DNA from: Dromaius novaehollandiae
Lineage: Eukaryota; Chordata; Aves; Casuariiformes; Dromaiidae
Reading direction: 5' to 3'
Length of the DNA stretch: 64,000 nt
Assembly: GCF_036370855.1 (NCBI RefSeq)
Contig: NC_088106.1
Coordinates: 29,104,001-29,168,000 of the forward strand
The notes below the pieces were generated by a model. That model was not told the origin of the DNA and did no database searches. It was given only the letters and a program-made list of their open reading frames with translations. Each line of letters opens with the position of its first letter. The first letter of the stretch is position 1. Of the stretch, positions 45,301 through 60,300 are shown piece by piece. Made by a program: the position numbers and the translations under genes.

Positions 45301-48300
45301 TTCAAGGGGGATGCTGCGAGGAGTCCAGTGAAGCTACTTTTGACAGAACAACGTTATTTCTTCAGGATCGAGTAGACAAAGATGGGTTTCATTTTTGCAC
45401 AGAAAGCTAGAAAGCCTGCTTGAGCAATAAGTGCATTTTATGGGGAAGGATTATTAAAATTTTTCTGTTTTTTAATGGGATCTTTAAACTCGAGCCAGGT
45501 TGGCTTTAAGAAAATCTTTTAAAGATGTATCTCATGACTTCCAGAGCCCGCAAGCAGTTGATAGTGTTTTTAAAAGGCACGTGAGTTGCTGTTGCTCCTG
45601 TAAATGGAATTTGAATCTTGTCATCTAAAAGCAGCCTGGAATGCGATAGTTAGCCATAATGCTGCTGACTTGTCTCATTAGTTATTCAAATTATGGCCTG
45701 ATCCTATACTCTGAGCACTCCCATGGCCACCTTATATAAGTACTAGGTGGCCTTCGGCATCTCTTAAGCTGCGATTGTTCTGTCATGAGTAATTGCATAG
45801 GATGTAACACACTCTAAGTGTGACAATGTGTGTTGGCATATAGTGGGTATACTGACTCACTCTCCTTTCTTTGTCAAATAAGATGGTTTATGTTGAACAA
45901 AATGTAACCTGGAATCATTGGAGTATTTTCCAGGCTTTCATACAGAGGGGTCAGAGAAACCAGGAAGTGTTACTGTCACGTTTGGGTGAAGCTAGTGGCA
46001 GTGTTTATGGGTTCTTAGCCATAATACAAACTGTGAATGACATGTTTTTGCAGCCTGTATGTGAAGCACATGTTTGTGTGCCTCTCAAGATAGGAACCAA
46101 ATGATTTTTTCTGTTAGTTTTGCAAATTTGGCTTTCTAGTGCTGTGTACTTGGCTACAAAATTGCAGTTTACCTCCAAAATTTCCCTCTACTGTGTCTGT
46201 GCTATAATCTACGAAATACTCTTTAAAAGACTAACTGTCCCCTGGACATTAGTTCCTTTTTAAAGACATTTTCCCCATAAACAGAAGCATTTACCTTTTG
46301 TATCAAATCAGCTGTGTTTTAATTAAATGTCTGTAGTTTTCCCAGTGGTCTGTATTCTGCTAATGAGCCATATTCAATTGCGTATTTTCCTTAGATTTCC
46401 ACCTGTAAAGGCTGAAACTTCCTGATTTGCTGGAGGATGAATTAATGAGCAAAAGTATTGCTTTCAGACTTTATTAATAGACTCTCAGGTTTGCAGATAC
46501 ATGCTTGAAACCGACAATTTGTTTGAAGGACTGTTCCCCCCGCTCCTCCCCAAATAATGAGTTTAAAACAAAATTTATGCAGGCACAGTGATGCATAGCA
46601 GACTTCTCAGGCAGAAGAATAGAAGCTGTGTGGGTTATATGGATGCATGCACAATTTATCTTCTGGTTTAGCTGTGGTTTAAACAAGGTTCTAAACTTTT
46701 ATTCTGCTGTAATGTGTCTGGTCTATCTTCTTTCCTTAGAAAGAAAAAACTCCCTGATTCTCTCTCTCTTCATGGATCAGTTATACGGCTCTCACTTCTG
46801 AAAGGAATTTCTGCCCAAATAGCGTCTGCAGCAGTAAGTGTCTCTTTCTCCTGGTTACGTTCATTAAGTAAAATCTGTATGTGTTCTGATGTGGAGGGGT
46901 GTGTGTGTGTGCGATCTCCTCCTCCCCCCCCCATTAGTTCTGGTTAGTACTAGCACGTTCAGTACATAACCTACTACTAGTAATCTCTAACCAGCAGTGA
47001 ATCAAGTACTAGCTGACTTCTTGCAGCAGTTAAATATCATTAAACCTGGTGGGAAATATTAATATAAAATAACAACAGTGCTATTGGTCTGCTTACTTAA
47101 AGATGCTGGAAACAAGTTTGTCTAATGCCTGCATCAGGTATAGAACAAATCCATCCTTCTGAGCTCAGTGAGGACCATGCACAGGCCTGGGGCCGTGACT
47201 CTGACACGGAATGAGAATGGAATAGAGCCTGTCTGTAGATTGTACTGCCGGGGGGAACTGACTGTTTGAGGTCAGAGTTAAGGTGATGATTTCTAAAGCA
47301 TGTGATTTCCAAAATATGCAAGGCACATTTGTTAAAATAAAATGGAAATGACCCATCTGTGAGCATTTCTATGATGATTACGTGACCACAGTCTAAAAGT
47401 TGGTGTGCTGTAGCTAGTTGTTAATTGTGTTGTTGGAGGTATGGGGGAGCCACCAGAATGGGCAGCTAATGAGGGGTGCTTGAGAGGGAAGAAGAGGAAA
47501 GTAGTTGTATGTTAGATGTCTGTGCTATGTACAGTGAACAGTGAGGACCGTTATTAATTCTCCATTTCTGTGCACTTTCTCATCTCATCTGGGTGTTTCT
47601 AGTCAGTGGTTACCTCTGTGCTCTCTGTTCCTGGTGGGACTGTTAAAATGCAACTTGTGTTGATTTTTTTGCGTGTTGTAGCTCTAATTATTAGCGACAT
47701 GCATAGAGCTGGGAGCTCTGCCTCTCTTACTCATAACTTGTCCTGTCTTTCTAGGACAAAGTGGATGCTGGCTTGCCTACTGCAATAGTAAGTATTCAGA
47801 CAATTTTCAAATTCTGTATAGTTAGTCTTCATATAAATATGTTTAAACTTGTTTAAACAGTAATTTAACACAGCTGATAAATGCATCTCCCTTCTTGTCC
47901 TTGCTAAAAACTTTCAATTATAAAGGGTGGGAGAAACAGCATGAAAAATCTGGCTTCTGGCTTCTAAACTATGAATCTTTCTGCATGACTTTTTAAGGCA
48001 GCATCAAATCTGATAGCAGTGGGGACTTCCCATGGATTAGCACTAATTTTTGGTAAGTAAAAATAAAGCTTAAAAAAACCCCTAAACTTAAAAAGAAAAA
48101 AAACAGAAAAACTAAAAGAACTAAAAAACTAAAGAAAGAGCTTCAGGGTGGGTTTTTAAAATATTCTGTTTGTGCTAAATGTGATTTTGTTTCAGTAAAA
48201 AATTAAGTACAAATAATTATTTCAGTTGTCCTTATTTGTATAATTCTTCTTCTTTGGAGTTTGGCACATTGCTGTGACCAAATTTAGCCCTTTTGAAATG

Positions 48301-51300
48301 ATCCATACCTCGTTGGCAATCACATAGCAAGGCTTTTCTGTGTTCAAATGTAAACTACTCTGTTTTCATGTAGTAGAAACTAGAATCAGTATACATCCAT
48401 CTTGTACAGCACTGACACTCTTTTTCCCCTCTGCCATAATAGCTGTAAGGGTTAGTTGAAGTAAACTGTGTTTCTTGGGAAGCAGAACTTCTGAATCATG
48501 GCTACCTGCAGACTTTGATCATAGATTTCTTCTTCCCTGGCCCTCCATTACCCTAATCACCTGCCTGTCCTTTCACCCTATTATTCTTTTACTTCTCTTG
48601 TATCACCAACCTACCTTAATGTTTTTCAGCTATGTCTATTTGATTATCCATCTAGCCCACTAGGCAAGAACTGCACTTGAAGTGCTCCTATGGGCATCTA
48701 GTTGGTGCCCCTTTTGTCTATGCTGCAACAAGTTCTTAACAATTTTAGAAACTTCATTGTCTTCTTCACTTTTCTCTCAAAGTCGACTGAAGTTATTCAA
48801 CAAACCAAAAGTTATGGGGAGAGAGGGTACAGCAGAAGAATGGGAAAGACTGACAGTGTAAGCCTCGCTTCCCAGGGAATCAAGATATTAAACTATTTCA
48901 TGGCATTTGCTCAGTCTTGTATTGAAATATTTACAGGCTGTGCTAAATCTGCATGTCGATAACTTCTTATCTGCTACAGTCAAATCATGATCTTACTGGG
49001 TTTTTAGCGGTAGACCCTTGTGCATTTTCTAAGATTTGTCCAGTATGTGGAGATCTCTTTAAAACACATTTGTGCAATGATTAAGATTGATGTCTTTATA
49101 TGCAGGTAATATAAACTTTATAAACTTAAAGAAGTTTATAAACTTTTGAACAAGAAGCTGTTCTCTGCAAGTGTCATACTAAACAAGTATTGTTTTAGCA
49201 TCTTCCACTGCAGAAGGGGCTCCAGGAATCTGCATAAACATGTAAAGGGAAATGTGTGCTTGAGATCATTCTTATGATCTTTATGTAGTAATTTTTTTCT
49301 GTATTAAGGCCAGCTTAAGAGGATGGGCCACTGAATGCCTAAATGTCCAAGATGCTTAATGTGCTATGATATGTCAGTTGATGCATTTTTGTAAATTTTT
49401 TTGTTGTTGCGTGTGTGTTTTGTTTTATGTTTTTTTTGTTTTTCAGAGCACAGGTGTGTTTAAACAAATTTTTCTCTGTTACACTCTTGGTTAGTTTTGG
49501 ATTTACTATTTTTTTTGGCCGTGATCTCTTTTAGGCTGAATAGCCTGTAGTTACCCGGTTCATCTCATGCCTTTAGAAAGCTTGACACAATGCCAGCTTC
49601 TCCTTATTTGAAATTTCCCTGGCGTTTATTAAAATAAATGTTGATGCTTTGAAGCACTTCTATGAGTACTTGCAACAAGGACTTGAAGCTTTCTGATCTC
49701 TTGAAATATATAAGGATACTGTTTATACAACCATGTACTGGGCTTATGTTATCATGAGTGCATTCAGGAGGCTCAGGAAAGTGACCATTCCCCTCTCTTC
49801 AGCACTTGTGAGACCACATCTGAATTACTGTGCCCAGTTTTTGTCTCCTCAGTACACAAAAGACATTGATGTTCCTGGAGTGAGCCCTGTGGAGGGTCTC
49901 CAAGATGATTAGAGGACTGAAGCACATGATGTATGAAGAGAGGCTGAGAGAACTGGGTTTCTTCTGCCTGGAGAGGAGTTGTGTAAGGGAAGATCTTGTT
50001 GCTATCTTCTACTGCTTTATAGGAAGTTAGAGTGAAGACAGTCAGACACTCCTGAAGGTGCATAGTCTTACGATAAGATGCAGTGGACTCAAGTTGCAAC
50101 ATGGGAAACTCTTATTAAAGATTAGGGGGGAAAAACATTCACCGTGAGAGGGGTGAAGTATTAGAACAGGGGTCCAGAGGAGCTGTGGAATCTCCCTCCT
50201 TGGGTATATTCAGAACTCAACAGGACAAGGCTCTGAGTAAGCTTATCACATTGGCCCTGCTTGGAGCAGCAGGGTTGGACCAGAGAGCTCCAGAACTCCT
50301 TTCCAACCTAACTATTTTTGTCCACACAGTAATTTAAAGATAATGAGAAATTTACAGTATGTCATCCACTTTAACATCTTCCACTTCCGTAACTGAACTT
50401 TTTTGTTCATCCCAGCTCTGTCAGAGCTGCCTGAAAAAGGGACAAAACCCTGCAGCATATGCCTGCTGAAGACCTTCTTTCATACAAAAAAAGAGGATTA
50501 GTGTTCTTGATTTGTTTCTTGTTCTGTAATGTAAACCAGCAGTTACTATCTGTAGGCCAATTAATTTTACTACTTTTTCTTATGAAAACACCTTTTTTTC
50601 CTAGATCTGTTTAATTAGGATGAGACTTACTCCCTGAAGTTTTAAAAGCTGTGTGCATGGCTTATACTGTAATTGAAATGTAAATGCTTTTGGCCTGCAA
50701 AATGTAGGACCTTATTCTGATTGAATCTGGCATGGTCTTAATTTTTTTTTTTAATTTCTCTGTAAGGTTTTGTATCATTAACAAATTTTTTAATCCTTCT
50801 TTTTTTTTCTTCCGTGTGTTTGGCTTTATGTAGCTACTTCATTTGTCTCCTCTAAGTCCATCTGTACCACTTGACTTGTCTACTTTGTCTTTTTTAGGCA
50901 GGGCTTGGGTAACTTTCATTCTGCTTTTCTTGGAACGCTTCTGTTGGCTCTTGAAAAATTAGCACAGTCTTCTGAATGGGGGCAGCTCTGAGATTGCACA
51001 TCTAATGCTTGAAGAGCATTACTTTTATTGTGGGTTAGAATCCTCATGCCAACTCTTTGACATCCTGTGTGGCTTCTGCAAGTATTGTAGAAGCGTTGAT
51101 GAGAAGGGGTGTCTGGAGGCCTCCAGTCATAGCTCCTGTTCAGAGCAAGACTATCGCCATCTTTGGGGCCAGGGCAGCCCTGGCTTTGTCTGCCAAGTCT
51201 TGAAAAGCTCGTGAGGATGGAGAACATTCTCCAGCACACAGACAGGCACACACACACTCTGCTGGTAACCTCTTCCAGGGCCGCACAACCTTTTAGGGGG

Positions 51301-54300
51301 AAAAGATTCTCCCAGAAGCATATCTAAACATCTCAATTGCGATTTGTGGTATTTGCCCTTTGTTACACCATCCGGCATTACTGAAAAGAGTTTGGCTGTC
51401 TTATCTTTTATCTGTCTTTCAGGTAGTTTATTTTCTGCTTCATGCTTTATTAGCACCTCTGGATAGTGACAGTTTTCTGTGCCTTAGGAATATGACCCTT
51501 AGCTCTTTCTGATTCCTAGTGCTGTACTCATTTGGATGATTATTTATATAAATGAGAGGAATCCCGTTTGGCAGTTGAATACTATAGCATTGAACAAATA
51601 ATCCATGTGATGATCTTTCTTTGAGCATTAATAGCTAGAATATGAGTAGTGCTCTTTCTAGCAATTGTTCAACAATGAACAAATAACGTTTAGAATTTGT
51701 AAATACTTTTTTCTCTATCTTTCTAGAAGACCTAAGGGGTTGTTACCCAACTCAAAACCTAGCCCTTACACAACTCACCGAAATGTACCACTTTACATGG
51801 ATATTTTATCTTCTGGACAAAAAATTTCTATATAGCTAAACTTGTTTTGATTAGTGTGAATGATTTGTTTTCTTTGTTGGCTGTAAAACTTATGGTTAGT
51901 GTCCTAAGTCTTTGTTGCGGTGGAGGGATAGCATGATATCTTGAGAAAATAGGTACTATAGGTACCTAACGTAATCATTAAAACTCTACTTTGGGGACCA
52001 TTGTCATTGGTGTTTTTTAAAGTTGATGCGGAACTTGGCTGTCTGGCTGGCGACAACTGTTGAAAATACTTGTACCAGCTATGTCACTGTAAACTCCCAG
52101 TATTATTTCCTTTCTTTTTTTTTTTTTGTCTTCAGTACAATGAGGTCAAAATGTGAAAACTCGTTTTTCTGCAGTGACTCCGTATGCTTTTTAAGCCGCT
52201 TGTTTTTAAAATGCTTGCTCTCACAGCATTCTCTTAGTTACCTGAATAAATCAAAAGATGAAGTGTTAACAAAAGAAAACAGTCAGCAAAATCTGGAGGT
52301 TCTCTTGGGCTTTGAAGACTATCACATATGCCGTTCTTGATTCCTTTCCTTTATATTGATTTCTGGCTTTTTCTTTCCTCTTTTGACCCTTTCTGTGTGG
52401 ACTGAAAAGGAAAAGGTACAGTAATACTGCACTGTGCACGTATCCTGCATGAACAGCTCTTGTCTTGCCCAGTTTGCATGTTGATGTGCTGGGTTACTCT
52501 GTCAGAGCTTAAGATGCCAGATAGGCAGTATGTGAGGCAGTGCTGTAACCAGTGAATAGATACACTGCTGGCCAGTCTGGGAATTGTTTTGAATGCATGT
52601 ATATTATACTCCTCCAAATTTATCCTGTAGGAACAGCAGGGGAACAGGTAAATGTGCTGTTTGTAGTGCTTTAAGGTTGGACCCCTGTGTAGTTGTTTGC
52701 AAAGGTGGTGTTTCAGGGCAGGGTAAAGTAAGGCTTTTCCATGAAATGAGCATCCAGCTCTCTCTCCCTGAGAGCTGATAAATAACAGCACTGCAGAGGA
52801 GCAACATGATTCTTCAGACTGGTGAGAGGTATCAGTTCAGAGAGCCATGGGCCAGAAACTCTGGAAGACCCCTGCAAGCGGACAGCCTGCTTCTGAAAGC
52901 CCTGCTTGTGTCCCAGCCATGCACATGAGGAGGGAGCAGGGTTTCTAATGTGCCTGGCTGAAGGTGGTATGACTTAACCCCTACTCTGAGTGATCAGTTT
53001 ACTGGCTCAATCTGAGGGCAGGGGGGAGGTTCAGCGAGCCCTGGTTTAGGGGACAGCTGTTCTGTTACCAAGAGTGGTGGTGTCTGCAGCCTGATCCATT
53101 AGCTCACCGTGGCTGTGTGCTATCTGTTGTCCTCCTGTTTGCCAGGCCCAAAGAAGGGTGCTTCCTGGGAGAGTGTTTACTACTACTATACTATACTAAT
53201 AAAGGTGGGAGGAAAGGATCTAATCTTAAAAATTGTAATATTTGGGCAATTCTGCAGGAAACAAAACAAGTCTTTTAAAGTCAGGAAAACCTTGGTTTAA
53301 GAAAGTATTCTTGAAGAAAACTTCGGTATCGACATGCGTGCCTTACCTCTGCCTTGCTTTGTATGAAAGACTTAAAAGTATATGTTTTAAAGCTCGTTGA
53401 AGCTAAGTATAGTGGTTTTTAAAACTTCATGTGGGATGACACTTTTGCAAGAAATAAACACTTCTGGACTGTTATGGTTGTTCCAGTGTTCTGCTATTCT
53501 GTAGAGGTGGCTTATTCATATACTTTTATTTTGTTCTTTTTTGTAGAGCTGTATCAAAATGCCATCTAGTTTTGACTTCAATCTGTTGAGAGTAATGCCA
53601 GTAGTTACAGCTGGAAATTTTAAAGATGAGGAACTGTTTTATTTAAATTACGGATTTAAACATATTTTCTGATAACTGATAGCCACCTATGTTTCAAGTA
53701 TATGCACTAAGCTTTTTATGCTTAATCCTAAATGTGCCTTAGTTCAAAACTGATGCTATTCATCTAGAAAATCCTCAGCTTGCCATTTATAACTTTTTGC
53801 TTTAATCTGTTTTTATCACTCTATAGGAGCTGATTGATTCAGGCAGCTTGCTTTGTCTTTGGATGCAATTTCATCTGATCTTATTTGTGTTGGTTTATTT
53901 TTTTTAAAAAATCTAACCGCTCCTGAGTGCGTGTCATCTTACTGGCTGTAAACATGAACAAGTATTGACACATGTTTCTCTGGGATTAGCTTCCCAAGTT
54001 ATTATTTCTCAACTCTGAAAATCCAGCTCAGGCATACAATGGCCACGTCCTTCTTAAGAAAGACTAACTAGAGTTGTACAAAGCATTTAATTTGCATGCG
54101 TATCTTGTTTTGTTTCATTTAGTTCAAATTGTGGAGGAGGAAAGGAGAAAGTGGATTTGAAAGTTCATGTGGCGTGCATGCAAAGATGCAAAGCTGGATT
54201 GAAAGTAGTAGTGCTTCTGCAGCTCCTGCCCTTTTCAGAAAGAAAGCTGTGAAAGATGCTCCTTTCGTATGTCTTACAGGAAATAGGTTATTGATTCATT

Positions 54301-57300
54301 AACCAAATATAAAATGTGTTAATTTAGCGACTGGATCTCTGTTGTTATGGTGAGTTGGAGGGAACAGAATGCAATTCACACTTAATAGCAAAAGCTGCAA
54401 TGTTCAACATTTTTTATATATATTTCTATGGTTGGTAGATGGTCTCTTTATAAATGAACTGCATTTCCAAACCTCATGCAGTGCAAGTTAGATGTCTGCT
54501 CTTGGAACAGAAGCATTTATTTGGGGCTTGAAGGATGCCATTTGGAGCATATCCTTCTGGGGAATTTGTTTTGCAGCTGTAGCTCTGTACTCTCTGATCT
54601 TCCACAGAGATCTTCCAAGAGCTTCTTTACCTGTTCTAATCTGCTCCATATGCAACTTTGTCACAGTAGTGTCAAGACATTTTCTAGTAGCATGGCAAAG
54701 GATAATTTTGTTTCCATCACATGGCTCTTGCTTTCATCTTATCCCAGTAAGGAGAACTGTATGCAGAGCAGTGGCCTTGTTTTTCAAGTGTTTACAATGT
54801 CTCGTGCTTTCAAAGAGAGGTGGTGGCTGAAGGAGTAAACCTGGCCCCCTGGAGAAGGCGTTCTGGATTGCAGTAGCTGCACGGTGTCAGACTGGCCTCC
54901 AAGATGGCTCTGCATTGTGCTTGAGTGGCAAGTGTAATGAACTGCATCCTTCTCATCTCATTTCTCACTGTAGCGATACTGAGGTAGTTCCATACTCCTC
55001 TTATGTACTTAATGAGGGCAGTAGTCAGCAGTATAGTCCCTTGAATTGTATACATCCTTTGCTTAATTAAACATGAGTGTTAAGGCTTATAAAACTTAGA
55101 TCTCTATTTAAACAGTGACTTGTGTGACTGTCACAGCTTTTAGAGCTGCTTCTGTACGTGTATAATCAGCCAGCTTGAACCCTCACATGTTGTTTGGTTT
55201 CCAGAGAACTTTGTCTTAAGAATTCATTAGCTTTCCAAATTAACATGACAAAGTAGTGTTTTACATAGTTTTTGACTGTGAAAAATCTTCATCTACCTGT
55301 AACTTAACTGAAAATTTCTTGCAACAGAATGGTTTCTTTATGGAAAGCTTTAAAACACGAACAAGAAACACCTGTTTCCGTTTGAAAATGCCACCCCCTT
55401 GTTCTGTGCTTGGCATAAGCCATACTGCGAAGGAAGAAAGGGGAGATGCTCCCTTCTCCTTGTAGCATCAGCTGCCATGCTGGGAAGCTTGCTGGGGGGC
55501 ACAACAGGGCAGGAGTGCTTGTAGGACAGGTGGCCTCTTCCAGAACCGCCTGGGCAGCTTGTCATCTGATGAAAAAATGGCAGTTGTCATTGATATGGTC
55601 AACCAAAGACCCCTTTCTTTTCTTCCCTCAGATTTCAAGAGTAGAGTTCTTCAGAAATCACAAGAGTCCTCTTGCCTCTGGGCACCCATAACATATGGTA
55701 TCCTCCCAACCACTGCTTTCATTATGTTTTAAATCAAAGCTAACGTTGTTTTCCATATTTGAACCTTCCTTTTCATTTGCAACACAGAGCAGGGTCTTTC
55801 TGTCTCTGCCACAGCACCCTGTCTCATTTGGTGTGCAGGATGAGTGGTGTTTATTACGCCCTTTCTATCCCCACCCCTCTGCTATCACTCTCCAGATTTT
55901 GCAGGAAAAGAGAGTTTTTTACTTTCTGCTGAGCCAGTATTTAATATACCAGAGAAATTTATCAAGGTGGATACAGGAAAACAAAGAATAGAGTAGAAAA
56001 GGTATTTTAACTTGGCCCTAGCTTGTTTCTTCCAAACCCAAACAGTGCTTTAGAATAGTCCATGGGTTCAGATACTCCTCTTCTTCCAGGGTTTCTTTCA
56101 TCACTCCCACTAGTGTCTCTTGATGCTGGCAGAATTTGAAAGGTGAACCCTATTGTGTGCTCAGCCATGAATTTGTCCGTGCTACAGAAATGCATCTGTA
56201 TTGAGAAAATGAGAGAGACCTATGTGCTCTGTTTCACACCTAGCACATCGCTAACCAAGCTGCAACTTCTATGGAGAAGTGTACTCTCTGCCTTGAGCAC
56301 TTCCTCCAGGGGATTTCTGGTGTTATTCCCCTTCCGTGCTAAAGGTGCAGTGCATGCGCAGAGTATTATGATGATGCTTGCAATATGTATTCATTTCCCT
56401 GGTCTGTATTCCAAGAATCCTCACAAAGCATCTTTTCTCCTTCCTCAGTCACTCAAAAGCAACAAGAAAATGAAGGGAGGAGTGAAAAAGCAGCTCTAGA
56501 ATGTTTGTTTTCTGAGCTGTTCATGAGCATTGTGCCAAAGACAGGCAGAGGCTTATTATCATTTATAATGTCTTGAGTGTAGCATTTGTACAAAGCCATT
56601 TTCACCCACTTGTGATGAAAAGTTTTAACAGCTTAGAACAGAGGTGCCTGCTGTGTGGAGTAGCAGATGGGATATGTCCATGTAGCAGTCCTATCTCATA
56701 GGAGGTTGTGTAGGCGTTACCACCTGGTTTGCAGTAGCCTGTGTCTCATGAAAAGAAGTTTTGTTACTGTGTTGATCATTGCTGTTTCCTTTAAAGTAAG
56801 AGGTATATGCACTAGAACCAATAGAGTATTTCGACTGTGCCATTGCTTTGGGGACACTAGTTCATTTTTACTCCAGCTTTTTCAGCAAACCCAAGGAATG
56901 AAAGTTACATAAAGCTATACTTACCAAAACCCTGTGTTGGAGATCTTTAGGTGATGTTCGAATCAACATAAAGACGTACAAGACTTTGAAAGCAGAATTA
57001 ATTTTTTGTCATCTTCCTCGCTCCCACTTAAATAAACATCACTGTAGAATAGTAAAAGGAAAGCTAGATATTGCTTTGATTTTTTTATAGTAGCTTCTCA
57101 TTCACCATGTAATTCCTTTCATTTCCATATGCCCTGTGCCTGTTTTGCATTTTCTAAAATAATTTTTTTACTTCCACACAAGACAGCATCACACTATCTC
57201 TGTACTAACTTGTGTCCTGATGCTGTAAACTCTTCTTTAGGAGCTCAGCTATAAGCCTAAGAATGGTAAATGTATGCCAAGTGAATTGTATGTGTAAGTG

Positions 57301-60300
57301 ACTGCATGATATTAATTTTAATCATTACTCTTTCTTTCTGTTTAACTTCTCACTAATTATTCTGTTCTAGATCAAAACCAGGCTCTTCGGCTTTGTCTGG
57401 GCAGCACCGCTATTGGGGCTCAGTATGGGGCTATCTCTGCTCTCAGTATCAACAATGACTGTTCGAGGCTCCTGTGTGGCTTTGCAAAAGGACAGGTAAT
57501 TCCTATAGGATGAAACTTATCTAGTGCTGTGTCCTTCTGCAGACTGCTACCGAGGAACTATCTTTATATGGTCCAGAAGTGACAACAAATCCAAGCTGAG
57601 TGCACACAGTATGTAGCTGTTTGATTGTTTCTGTGCTGAGAAGCAGCATGCATGGCTTGACCTGCCCAGGGCCAGCTGATTCATGCGTACAGCAAGCTGG
57701 CCAGACAAATGGGTTAGGGTAGGTTTTTGTGAAGGAAGTGGGTGATACAGCATGTGGTGGAGGAATTAATTCATCATTGCTGGTCATGACATAAGAAAGT
57801 CCCACTCCTGATAAAATAAAATGTGCCCATCAGTAGAACCACCTTAGTCTTTCTAGGTCAGTTTATAAGATCTATGCTTTGTAATTAAAGCTAGTTTTTA
57901 CTGTGGTGATGACTTGAAAGGTATTTATTCAAATTCAGACCTAGCCCCAGAGTTTATGGCTACTGAAACCTTAATTCTTTTGTATTACTGAAGCAACGCA
58001 GCTTCTTGAACTTTGGGAAAAAGGGGTTGAATCTTCTGTTGCCATTTTATGCCCCTTCTCTGGACCTAAGGAAAGATAGCAATTCCTGAACAAAAGTTAT
58101 GGGACTAAAACTAACTGGATAGAAGTTTACTTGGTAAAATTTAGGACCGTGAAATAAAGAGGTCTGCTTCATTTTTCTTTTTAGTTTCATTTCCCTTTGC
58201 TCCTTCAGCTCTCACCTTTGTACTAGATAAAGCACACTCCAGTGCCTGTGATAGGGCTAAATCACAGACTGCTTCAGCACATGTAGAAATACAGATTTTA
58301 TCCATGCAGAGCAGTGGCCATTTTAAAATGATACTCAAATAAAATATTTCAGAGCAGCAGTTCTGAATTGGTTGGTCTATGACACTTTGACAGATGATTC
58401 ATAGAACCATATTAAATGATATTTCCAGTAAAAAGTTTGATTCAAATTGTAATTTCAACTTTTCTGGGCTAAATATTCCTCAGTACTGCAGTAAGTAGTT
58501 TCGGGCTTCTTGCCTCTTAGTTGACAAATTGCTTGGATTTGATTTCCAAGAGCAAGCCAAGAAAACCAGGTTCTATACTCCTAATAACCTGTTACAGTTG
58601 GCAAATGCAGGAGCAGAGGGTTCACATGTTCGTGGTAGCCTTGGAGATGCTTGCGTTTCACTAGTGGTTATTAGCACAGAATGTTTAATTGTTCACTGCT
58701 TCTGTGAGAGAAAGAAATACATTGAACCACTTTGAACAGTGGTATGTTGTGGCAAAGTTATCCTGCGCTCTTTAACTGGGTTATCAGACAGATAGCTGTG
58801 AAGCGAGTGTGTTTGCGCAGATGCTGAGAACTTTGACAAAGGAGGTAATTCAGAGCTATGAAGATAGCTTGTCAGTGAGAGTACAGGCAGGCAAAGTGAA
58901 CTGCTTATAAAGGTAAGTTAGGAACAAGTCACAAACCACTTTTATTTGATGTGAAGACCTGCTAACCCAGGATGATGTTGAGAATATAGAAACTTGTTAA
59001 TATACTAACACACCAGGTGATGGGGAGAACTTCTTGGCAGCAAACACTTGTACTGAGAAAAATCTGTTTGCAGATCACAATGTGGGATCTGGCCAGTGGG
59101 AAGCTGCTACGATCAATAACAGATGCTCATCCCCCGGGAACAGCCATTTTGCACATCAAGGTAACAGACATTGTGTACTCCTTGAATACTACCTTTTATT
59201 TTTCAAAGGCTCGTGTTCAGTCAGATTTACTGTCCTTATTTTTATGGTACTTTTAGATTTACAGATAAGAATAACTGCCTGGGACTTATATGGCAGTAAT
59301 ATCCAGAGGTGAGAAAAATGAACAGAAATTCTATTTAAGAAAAGAAACTGAAAGTCTTGAGAGCTGAAATCACAATATGGGCTGTGAGTTGTAGGGGGCA
59401 ACTGAGTTTGTTTTAACTCCCCTCTCTCATGCCAAAATCTATGAAGAATTAGTTATTTTAAAATATCATTTCTCTAAAACTTGCAGTGGTTTGAACTGGG
59501 TACTTGTCTTGACCACCTTAAGACTTATGTGAGTTCACAGTGTATAAAGTAGCTTCTTTCTGCAGTTTTTCAAATAACCTTTTGGGGAGGACTTGGGCTG
59601 AAAGAAAATTCATCTGTTAGGTATGGAGTGATAGATGGCAATTGTAAAATTTAAGACTATTGAAGAACACAAGACTGATGCATTCGTTCTCACCAACTGA
59701 AGATAAGCTAGCAAATGAGCTCTGGGTATCTATATTAGGTGTTAGTCCACACTCATCTTTTCTGGATGTGGCTTTGGTTCACCATAATATTGTCCTCGTA
59801 CATAGATACTCATTTCTGATTTTGTGTGTGGCTTTGCTTTGTGTGGACCCCTGCCATCAGAGAGTTGAGCTGTTCTAGTGGTAACACGGGTTTTGGTATG
59901 CTATAGTTCTAAACCGGGATAGAAAGTGATGGGACTTTGGTAATAAAATCTAGCAGTAAAGCTTGTTGGAGGGATGAGGGAGAAATACAAAACCTTGCAT
60001 CTCTTACACATCATAAAAAAGCCAGTACATGTTAGAAGTGTCTTTCTGGTAGATACAAGGAATGTATATTTGTGTTCTGTTAATAGTGCAATAGCATGCA
60101 TTCTTCTAGACATTTCTTCTGGTAGTCTATTTCTTAGTACAAATTTTAATCTAATTGTGTGCTCAGTTTACAGATGACCCGACACTTGCAATTTGCAATG
60201 ACAGCGGAGGCTCCGTATTTGAACTGTCATTTAAGTAAGACAATAACTCTTAACTGAAAGTGGCAATACAAGCAGCTAATGCTGGGTCATAGGTTCTAAA

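Noticed and set aside
50916-51456. Two overlapping minus-strand frames of about 100 codons in VPS8 intron 6
   Set aside because: No recognisable domain, no splice partners, and they overlap in different frames. Possibly a decayed repeat, but no signature I could name.
54476-54838. Two overlapping + strand frames of 112 and 120 codons in VPS8 intron 6
   Set aside because: Same stretch open in two frames, no family likeness, and the VPS8 phase across the intron is already satisfied without any extra exon.
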